A stretch of 64,000 nt of DNA. Source: an uncultured Olsenella sp. Lineage in GTDB: Bacteria; Actinomycetota; Coriobacteriia; Coriobacteriales; Atopobiaceae. Shown here piece by piece: positions 42,838 through 50,094 of the stretch (its first letter is position 1; every line of letters starts with the position of its first letter). The stretch spans positions 1 through 64,000 of the forward strand of contig CASEHX010000013.1 of the NCBI GenBank assembly GCA_949287905.1, in the 5' to 3' direction. The translations under genes were made by a program, and so were the position numbers. The notes beneath the pieces were generated by a model. It was not told where the DNA came from. It made no database searches and worked only from the letters and a program-made list of their open reading frames with translations.

Positions 42838-44664
42838 ATGGCAAGAATGCACGTCATGGAGCAGAGCGAGACCCAGGCGATCATGTCGAGCATGCACGAG
42901 ATGCTCGAGAAGCGCCTCTCGGTGAGCTCGCTCGCTCCGTGCCCCGTCGAGTTCACGGCCTCGTACGTGGCCATGTGCGCGACGCAGAGCTGCGGCAAGT
43001 GCACGCCGTGCAGGAACGGTCTGCGCATGCTGCGTCACCTGTTCAACGACGTCCTGAACAACCGCGCCACGATGGAGACGCTCGACCTCATCGAGTCCAC
43101 CGCCCGCACGGTGTACCTCTCGAGCGACTGCGCGATCGGCTACGAGGCCGGCGAGGTGGCCCTCATGGCCATCCGCGGCTTCCGTGACGACTTCGAGCAC
43201 CACGTGCAGAAGCACGCCTGCGGCTTCTCGCAGCACCAGACGGTGCCGTGCGTCTCCGGCTGCCCGGCCGGCGTGGACATCCCCGGCTACATCGCGCTCG
43301 TCGAGGCCGGCCGCTACACCGAGGCCGTGCGCCTCATCCGCAAGGACAACCCGCTGCCGCTGGTCTGCGGCCTCGTCTGCGAGCACCCCTGCGAGATGCA
43401 CTGCCGTCGTGGCATGGTGGACGACCCGATGAACATCCGCGGCCTCAAGCGCTACGCCGTGGACCACGCGGGGGACTACCGCCCCATCATCAAGGCTCCC
43501 ACCAAGAAGACCGTCGCGGTCATCGGCGGCGGCCCGGCGGGCATCTCCTGCGCCTACTACCTGACCCTCATGGGCCACAAGGTCAAGATCTTCGAGCAGC
43601 GCGCGCACCTCGGCGGCATGCTCCGCTACGGCATCCCCAACTACCGCCTGCCGCGCGAGCAGCTTGACTCCGAGATCCAGTGGATCCTCGACTGCGGCAT
43701 CGACGTCGAGCTCAACCACAGCGTGGACGGCGAGGAGATGAACCGCCTGCGCGAGGAGTTCGACGCCGTCTACCTGGCCATCGGCGCCCACGCGGACAAG
43801 AAGCTCGGCCTTCCGGGCGAGGACGCCGAGGGCGTCATGTCCGCGGTCAAGCTCCTGCGCGACATGGGCGACAACAACCCGCCCGACTTCAAGGACCTCA
43901 CGGTCACCGTTGTCGGCGGCGGCAACGTGGCCATGGACGTGGCCCGCACCTCCGTGCGCCTGGGCGCCAAGAAGGTCATCATCGCGTACCGCCGCCGCGT
44001 GGCGGACATGACGGCCCAGGACGAGGAGATCGCCGGCGCCGAGGCCGAGGGCTGCGAGGTCATGGACCTCAACGCCCCCAAGGAGGTCGTCGTCGACGAG
44101 AACAACCACGTCATCGGCCTCAAGGTCGAGCCGCAGATCATCGGTGGCCTCAAGCGCGGGCGCCCCGCGCCGCGCGCGGCAGAGGGCGGCGACATCGTGG
44201 TCCCGTGCGACCGCGTGATCGTGGCCATCGGCCAGGACATCGACTCCGCCACCTTCGAGGAGCAGGGCGTTCCCTGCAAGTGGGGCCGCATCGTCACCGA
44301 CTCCGACGGCGCCGTGCCCGGCCAGGACGGCCTCTTCTCCGGCGGCGACTGCCAGAGCGGCCCGGCCACCGTCATCCGCGCCATCAACGCGGGCAAGGTC
44401 GCTGCCGGCAACATCGACAACTACCTCGGCTACAACCACCAGATCGAGCTCGACGTTGAGCTGCCGCCCGTGCAGTTCAAGGGCAAGATCTCCTGCGCCC
44501 GCTGCGAGATGCGCGAGCGCGAGGCTGCCGAGCGCATCAACGACTTCGACATCGTCGAGAACGGCCTCACCGATGAGGAGGCGCGCCAGGAGGCTTCGCG
44601 CTGCCTGCGCTGCGACCACTTCGGCTTTGGCGCGTTCCGCGGGGGGAGGATCGAGCAGTGGTAA
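42838..44664 (+). CDS. GltD-like NAD(P)H oxidoreductase with NuoF-type iron-sulfur domain, hydrogenase partner
   Basis: A 608-residue flavoprotein. Near residue 50, SCGKCTPCRNGLRML is the NuoF/HydB-type [4Fe-4S] motif. After that comes a GltD module: Cys-rich CVSGCPAGVDIPGYI and CGLVCEHPCEMHCRRG (two [4Fe-4S]), FAD loop VIGGGPAGISCAYYL, NAD(P) loop VVGGGNVAMDVART, and GLFSGGDCQSG. The end has more Cys (CARCEMRE... CLRCDH). It overlaps the hydrogenase gene by 7 bases, so the products almost certainly work together, moving electrons between NAD(P)H and the hydrogenase. AAGGAGAGG precedes ATG 42838. It replaces the usual HydB/HydC subunits. Confidence 0.85.
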   Translation: MARMHVMEQSETQAIMSSMHEMLEKRLSVSSLAPCPVEFTASYVAMCATQSCGKCTPCRNGLRMLRHLFNDVLNNRATMETLDLIESTARTVYLSSDCAIGYEAGEVALMAIRGFRDDFEHHVQKHACGFSQHQTVPCVSGCPAGVDIPGYIALVEAGRYTEAVRLIRKDNPLPLVCGLVCEHPCEMHCRRGMVDDPMNIRGLKRYAVDHAGDYRPIIKAPTKKTVAVIGGGPAGISCAYYLTLMGHKVKIFEQRAHLGGMLRYGIPNYRLPREQLDSEIQWILDCGIDVELNHSVDGEEMNRLREEFDAVYLAIGAHADKKLGLPGEDAEGVMSAVKLLRDMGDNNPPDFKDLTVTVVGGGNVAMDVARTSVRLGAKKVIIAYRRRVADMTAQDEEIAGAEAEGCEVMDLNAPKEVVVDENNHVIGLKVEPQIIGGLKRGRPAPRAAEGGDIVVPCDRVIVAIGQDIDSATFEEQGVPCKWGRIVTDSDGAVPGQDGLFSGGDCQSGPATVIRAINAGKVAAGNIDNYLGYNHQIELDVELPPVQFKGKISCARCEMREREAAERINDFDIVENGLTDEEARQEASRCLRCDHFGFGAFRGGRIEQW

Positions 44665-46382
44665 ACCTCACCATCGACGGCCGCGCCGTGAGCGTGGCCG
44701 AGGGCACGTCCATTCTCGACGCCGCCGCCACCGTGGGCATCAAGATCCCCACGCTCTGCTACCTCAAGGACCTCAACGAGATCGGCGCCTGCCGCGTCTG
44801 CGTGGTTGAGATCGAGGGCATAGACCAGCTCGTCGCCGCGTGCAACAACACCGTGCTCGAGGGCATGGTCGTGCGCACCAACAGCCCCAAGGTCCGCGCT
44901 GCGCGCCGGATGAACATGGAGCTCCTGCTGGCCACGCACGACTCCGAGTGCACGAGCTGCGTGCGCTCCGGCAACTGCACCCTGCAGTCGCTCGCTGCAG
45001 ACCTCGGCATCACCGAGCTGCCCTACGAGAAGCGCCTCATGCACGACCCGTGGGACAAGAGCTTCCCGCTCATCCGCAACAACGACAAGTGCATCAACTG
45101 CCTGCGCTGCATCCAGGTGTGCGAGAAGATCCAGGGTCTCGGGGTCTGGGACCTCGCCAACCGCGCCACGCACACGAGCGTGAACGTCCGCGGCGGCATG
45201 ACCATCCAGGAGTCCGGCTGCACCCTCTGCGGCCAGTGCATCACGCACTGCCCGACGGGCGCGCTGCGCGAGCGCGACGACACGCAGAAGGTCTTCGACG
45301 CGCTCGCCGACCCGGAGAAGGTCGTCGTGGTCCAGATCGCGCCGGCCGTGCGCGCGGCCTGGGGCGAGAGCCTGGGCCTTCCGCGCGAGGAGGCCACCGT
45401 CGGCCGCCTCGTTGCGGCGCTGCGTCAGATGGGCGTGGACTACGTCTTTGACACGGACTTCTCGGCCGACCTCACCATCATGGAGGAGGGCACCGAGCTC
45501 CTGCACAAGCTCGCGCACCGCGAGGAGAACAAGTTCCCGATGTTCACCTCCTGCTGCCCGGGCTGGGTGCGCTACGTCAAGGCCGTGCGCCCCGAGCTCA
45601 CCGACCAGCTCTCCACTGCCAAGTCCCCGGGCCAGATGTTCGGAGCCGTGGCCAAGAGCTACTTCGCCGAGCTCAAGGGCATCGACCCGCACAAGATCTT
45701 CTGCGTGGAGATCATGCCGTGCACGGCCAAGAAGCACGAGGTCGCCATCCCCGTCATGAACGACGCCTGTGGCGACCCGGACGTTGACGTCTCGCTCACC
45801 ACGCGTGAGGTGGACCGCATGATCCGCGCCGAGCACATCGACGCCACCACGCTGCCCGAGGAGGAGTTCGACCAGCCGCTCGGCACCGCCACCGGCGCGG
45901 GCGTCATCTTCGGCGCCACCGGCGGCGTCATGGAGGCCGCGCTGCGCACCGCGTATCACGTGGTGACCGGCGAGACCCCGCGCCCCGACGCCTTCTCTGA
46001 GATCCGCGGCCTCGACGGCTGGAAGGAGGCAACGTTCGACCTCGCGGGCACCCCGGTGCGCGTGGCGGTTGTCCATGGCCTTGCCAACACCGCGTTCCTT
46101 CTCGACGCCATCGCCGAGGGTGCCGTGGAGTACGACTTCGTCGAGGTCATGGCCTGCCCCGGCGGCTGCGCGGGCGGCGGCGGCCAGCCCATCCACGACG
46201 GCGAGGAGCTGGCGGGCGTCCGCGGCGACGTCCTCTGGGGCCTCGACCGCAGGGCCAAGCTGCGCAACTCCTACGAGAACCCGGCCATCGTGGCGATCTA
46301 CAAGGACTTCCTGGGCGAGCCCAACTCCGAGCTTGCCGAGGAGCTCCTCCACACCGATCACCACGCCTGGAGCATGCACTGA
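44658..46382 (+). CDS. hydA: [FeFe] hydrogenase, CpI-like (group A)
   Basis: A 574-residue enzyme, the same length as clostridial CpI. N-terminal [2Fe-2S] Cys at 34, 45, 48 and 62; a His-Cys3 site in HDSECTSCVRSGNC; two [4Fe-4S] motifs (CINCLRCIQVC and CTLCGQCITHCPTG). H-cluster motifs: TSCCPGW (about 297), MPCTAKKHE (about 353) and MACPGGCAGGGGQP (about 497). All cluster ligands are present. GTG 44658 lies 7 bases after GGGGGGAGGA. It should evolve or consume H2 with the upstream diaphorase. The HydE, HydF and HydG maturases are not in this window. The TGA stop is part of a REP-like palindrome. Confidence 0.95.
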   Translation: MVNLTIDGRAVSVAEGTSILDAAATVGIKIPTLCYLKDLNEIGACRVCVVEIEGIDQLVAACNNTVLEGMVVRTNSPKVRAARRMNMELLLATHDSECTSCVRSGNCTLQSLAADLGITELPYEKRLMHDPWDKSFPLIRNNDKCINCLRCIQVCEKIQGLGVWDLANRATHTSVNVRGGMTIQESGCTLCGQCITHCPTGALRERDDTQKVFDALADPEKVVVVQIAPAVRAAWGESLGLPREEATVGRLVAALRQMGVDYVFDTDFSADLTIMEEGTELLHKLAHREENKFPMFTSCCPGWVRYVKAVRPELTDQLSTAKSPGQMFGAVAKSYFAELKGIDPHKIFCVEIMPCTAKKHEVAIPVMNDACGDPDVDVSLTTREVDRMIRAEHIDATTLPEEEFDQPLGTATGAGVIFGATGGVMEAALRTAYHVVTGETPRPDAFSEIRGLDGWKEATFDLAGTPVRVAVVHGLANTAFLLDAIAEGAVEYDFVEVMACPGGCAGGGGQPIHDGEELAGVRGDVLWGLDRRAKLRNSYENPAIVAIYKDFLGEPNSELAEELLHTDHHAWSMH

Positions 46383-46412
46383 TTCAAAAGGGGACAGTCC
46401 CCTTTTGAATCA
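46380..46412. repeat. Perfect REP-like palindrome carrying the hydrogenase stop codon
   Basis: TGATTCAAAAGGGGAC, a central A, and the exact complement (33 bases, 16-bp arms). The first three bases are the TGA stop of the hydrogenase gene. Confidence 0.9.
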
Positions 46413-46415
46413 TTC

Positions 46416-46453
46416 GGGCCCGGACCGTCAACCCCCACGGTCCGGGCCCTTTG
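46416..46453 (+). terminator. Rho-independent terminator of the hydrogenase operon
   Basis: GGGCCCGGACCGT and ACGGTCCGGGCCC (13 bp) with an 8-base loop and TTT tail. It lies just beyond the REP-like palindrome. Confidence 0.88.
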
Positions 46454-46463
46454 CTGTCGGGAG

Positions 46464-46605
46464 GCTGTGCGCGCCCGCGACGGTTGTGCGCACCCGCGAG
46501 ACCCCACGTTCTTCTCGTCGATGCCATCTACCTGCTGATGTGTAAATCAGTCGACTGCGCATAACCGGCAGCAGTGCGCACAGCCGTTGCGATTGCGCAT
46601 ATCGG
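46464..46605. repeat. 19-bp-unit opposed repeat (array 2, short version)
   Basis: Left: a partial copy at 46464 and a full copy at 46476 (CGCGACGGTTGTGCGCA), then a broken one at 46495. Right: complement copies TGCGCATAACCG (46556), TGCGCACAGCCG (46575) and TGCGCATATCGG (46594), at 19-base steps. The core again contains ACGTTCTTCTCG. It fills the gap before the SEC-C gene. Confidence 0.85.
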
Positions 46606-46659
46606 ACACAGGCCCGCTCTGGGCACGCTACACTGGGCTCACATCGGAGAGGGGGACTC

Positions 46660-48752
46660 ATGCATCTGAACGAAGCTCAGGCCAACCGTCTCTATGATCT
46701 GCTGAGCGTTCTTGCGCTTTCTGCCAACGAGGCTTTTGGGATTGTGCCCGCCGAGGAGCTCCTGCTCCCTGACGGCTCGTTCAATCTTGACGCGTGCAAG
46801 GAGGTGCTCGACCGCGTCTGGGATGACCCCGCCCTCATCGATGAGCTGACTGAGAGAAACCCTCTGGGTCTCCCGCCGCGTGTCCTTGCCGAGCTCGCCC
46901 CTTGGAAGGACCGGATAACCGGACCCCAGCTGCTGCTTGGCTACGACCGGCGCGGCAGGGCGCTCTTCTCTGTCGGGGAGAGCAGGGTGGCCGTCATGGG
47001 GGTCATGCAAGACATCGAAGAGGTGGTTCCGGAAGAGCCTCCGACGGTCGTCTTTGTCACGCTGCTGCCGTTTGCCGGACTGGTTGTCTATGACACGATG
47101 ATTCGCCTTCCTCCCGTGAGCTATGGCCCCGGTTTCAGGTCGATGCTGGAGAAGGAGGTCCAAGAGGCGGCCGAGTACCCACTCGTGGAGACCGCGGATG
47201 ACTTCGTGGCCCTTGCGCGCCGGGTGAACGCCCAGCATGAGGAGGACGACTGGGCGCGTTTCCAGCGTCAGATGGATCGGGAGCGATGGGAGCGCGACGG
47301 TACGGAGCCCATGGTCAAAGGGGTCCATCGCGGCGAGCTTGCGGGCCTTCCCGACGAGGTGCGCGAGAAGCGGGTCAACGAGCGGCTCCAGGAGACGTGG
47401 TACGGGAGCGAAGAGAGAGATTTGGCGGCGGAGCTTGCGCGGCGTGCTCAGAAGGTTGCCCCCGTGTGCACGTTCGAGGACACGCTTGCCACGGACAAGA
47501 AGGCTGACCTTGAGCGGGACGCTCGAGGGCTCGGCATCAGCGGAATCTCGTCCTTGAGAAAGGCACAGCTGGCAGAGCGTGTTGCGCGGGAGTGGCTCGA
47601 CGATCCGCGGATTCTGCGCAACACGCTTGTCACCTGCTTCGAGGCGGAGTACGCCACCTTCCGAGAGCTGCTCGCAGCTCCGGACGGCCATATGGAGTTT
47701 GCCGAGAAGGACGCGGGACAGCACCGCTCCCTCATGCCCTGTCCGCCCATCTCCCGCCTTTTCCTGTATGAGGGGACCTTCACGGCGCTTGTCCCTGAGG
47801 AGCTGCGCTTGCAGGCAGAATCGCTCGACTTTGACCAGGTCGAGGCTCGCCGCGCCCGCATCGAGCGGGTGGGTCATCTCTCGGAGGTCCTCACGGAGCT
47901 CTGCGGCGCCGCGGCGGTGCGCGACCTTCCCACCCGTTACGAGGGGCTCTTTGGCGAGAAGATCGAGCTGGACGATCTTGTTGACGACCTTCTCATCCTG
48001 CAGAAGCGTCAGGGCAGCTATCCCACCTTCGAGCTCTGGCTCGACCGTCAGGCCGAGGGTTACGACGTCGCTCGGGACAAGGCCGCCTTCGCCTACGTCA
48101 TCCACTACAGCCTTGGCGACGCCCAGATCGGCGAGGACATGTACGACGACGTGCTCGCTGACCTGGAGGCAAAGGGCGAGGAGGTCACGCGTGACGGCGT
48201 GAGCGAGGTGCTCGACAAGCTGGAGCGTCGCATCGAGCGGGAGAAGACCACGCGTGACAAGATGCTGCGGCCCTTATCGCCGAACATGAGCGAAAGGCGG
48301 AGTATGGCCCCCTCCCGCTGGACCCGTCGCTTGCGACTGGGGAGGCCTATGACTGGAAGCTCCGGCTGCCCGAGGTGGCGAACCTGCGCAGGTGGCTTGA
48401 CGCTCACGTTCCAGATGACGAGGATGACTTCCTCTATTCCGATTATGTGATCGAGCAGCTGCTTGACGTCCAGATGGGAAGCTCACGCCCGACCGAGATT
48501 GTTGAGGTGGCAAGCGAGCTGGGCGTCTTCGAGACGACGGAGGACGTCGAGGGAGTTCTGGGTCGCGTCATGGCGATGGTCAACGCCCTTCCCGATTGGT
48601 GGAACAACGGCTGGTCACCCGATGCGTTCGTCGAGAGGTCGACGGGTCGAAAGGTCTTTCGCAATCCGGACGGAACGCCCATGAAGATAGGGCGTAACGA
48701 CCCCTGTCCCTGTGGGAGCGGTAAGAAGTACAAGAAGTGCCACGGACGCTAA
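46660..48752 (+). pseudogene. SEC-C motif protein interrupted by a frameshift
   Basis: Two frames make one protein of about 697 residues. The first frame runs from ATG 46660 (after GGAGAGGGGG) to about 48270. Coding character then passes to the next frame ([20 protein letters not shown]... [15 protein letters not shown]), which ends at 48752 with the zinc motif [18 protein letters not shown] (SEC-C). One extra G in the run at 48268-48271 would restore the frame. Domains: an uncharacterised N-terminal region, a Rho-N/SAP-like helix pair near residues 280-310 (ATDKKADLERDARGLGISGISSLRKAQL), an alpha-helical middle and the C-terminal SEC-C. Either a real frameshift or a base-call error; the gene is otherwise intact. 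Confidence 0.75.
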
Positions 48753-48788
48753 TGGCCTGGGGGCGATTCCAGAAGGGGAAGGGGCCCT

Positions 48789-50036
48789 CTAGTCGCAGCA
48801 GGCGGGAATGACGGTGTCATCCGGCAGGACACCGCGAAGCTCGGCTACCAGGTCCCTCTCGTCTACCGGATTGATTTCCAATAGCTGGCGGACGCGACGG
48901 GAGACGTAGCGATTCAAGGCCTCAAGGCGCTTTTCGGGGACAGGATAGACGGGGTGGTTGGAGAAGTGGAAGTCAATCATCCCGCGCAGGGCCTCGTGGT
49001 GCTTCTCTGACATGACGAGGTGAGCCACGCTGTCAAAGGTGAGATTGCTGCCCGCAGGACGCCTGACCGATCCCTGGCGGGGCCATGAGGGGTAGTCCTG
49101 CTCCATGTCACCGGGAAAGAGCGCCAGGTTGTGATCGAAGAGCGGCGCCATGCCTACGAGCTCGCCTGTCAGGTTGTTTCGAAGGAAGCCAAAGTTGTTG
49201 GCGTGGCGATCCGTGTTGCAGACGAGCGCGTCAAAGACGTACATGGTTCGCAGGGCGTCGAAGGCGTCTTCCGAGATGCGCCGCGCCGCCTCAAGTGCCG
49301 CCGGGAAGAGTGACTGCTGGGTGGCAGTCCAGAAGGGGACGTACGCTGTCGAGGCGTCGTGCATGAGCGGGCAGACCGAGGCCAGGCGACCCTTCCATTC
49401 CTCGAGGTCATAGCTAACGTGCGGTACACCAAAGGCCTCTGCTGCCTGCGCCGCAAAGAACTCTGAGTGGGGCTCCATGCCGGAGTTGGCAAAGCCCTCG
49501 GTGCCCCCCTTATAGAGGCGAAGCTCTCCGTCCATGCGGCGCCACGCCTTGGGAAACTGGCCGTCGGTCGTCCACTCGCTCGAGAGCCCCGCCTTGTGCC
49601 TCTGGCTCGTGGTATAGCCCGTGTAGGCGACAAGCGCCAGCGCCTCGTCGAGGTCATTCTCAAAGAGGTTGTAGTCTCTCCACGAGCCGTCAAAACCATA
49701 CGGGACAACCCAGTACGCATCGTTGACAGAGAGGCCAAGGCAGACGTCCAGGATGCCGAACGTGCTGTCGTCCGTGACACCTGCCTGAGAGAGGATCTGG
49801 TCCACGAACTTCCGGTTCTTGGGAATGACGCGAGTCTCGAGCCACGAGAGCAGGCGCTCGCCCGACCTGGAATCAGGCCAGAGGGGGAGAGGGAGCAGTC
49901 GGAGATTTAAGGTGACAACCTCATCCACGGAGACCGAAACCGTTCCAAAGGGGTCCCGAGCTGCCGAGAATACGAGGAGGACCTCATCCTGCAACCTGAG
50001 CTCATAGCGCTTTTGCGAATGTGACGGCAAGGACAC
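48789..50036 (-). CDS. HipA/CtkA-like protein kinase
   Basis: A 415-residue protein. The C-terminal half has the HipA-type kinase core: ELRLYKGG (ATP lysine region), VCNTDRHANNFGFLRNN with catalytic Asp (about 276) and Asn, and APLFDHNLAL with the metal Asp (about 301). The N-terminal half is not the usual HipA N domain. It resembles CtkA-type stand-alone kinases. No HipB-like antitoxin gene is adjacent. GTG 50036 is 8-9 bases from AAGGAGG; the GTG three codons earlier overlaps that site. Lower GC than neighbours. Targets unknown. Confidence 0.75.
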   Translation of the reverse strand: MSLPSHSQKRYELRLQDEVLLVFSAARDPFGTVSVSVDEVVTLNLRLLPLPLWPDSRSGERLLSWLETRVIPKNRKFVDQILSQAGVTDDSTFGILDVCLGLSVNDAYWVVPYGFDGSWRDYNLFENDLDEALALVAYTGYTTSQRHKAGLSSEWTTDGQFPKAWRRMDGELRLYKGGTEGFANSGMEPHSEFFAAQAAEAFGVPHVSYDLEEWKGRLASVCPLMHDASTAYVPFWTATQQSLFPAALEAARRISEDAFDALRTMYVFDALVCNTDRHANNFGFLRNNLTGELVGMAPLFDHNLALFPGDMEQDYPSWPRQGSVRRPAGSNLTFDSVAHLVMSEKHHEALRGMIDFHFSNHPVYPVPEKRLEALNRYVSRRVRQLLEINPVDERDLVAELRGVLPDDTVIPACCD

Positions 50037-50094
50037 GACCTCCACCTCCTTCTCTGACCATCATATCATCGGCTCAACTGGCAATTGTTATGGC

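Noticed and set aside
48375..48752. Separate small SEC-C gene
   Set aside because: Coding character in this frame extends upstream to about 48258 and joins the preceding gene's frame, so it is the frameshifted end of that gene.
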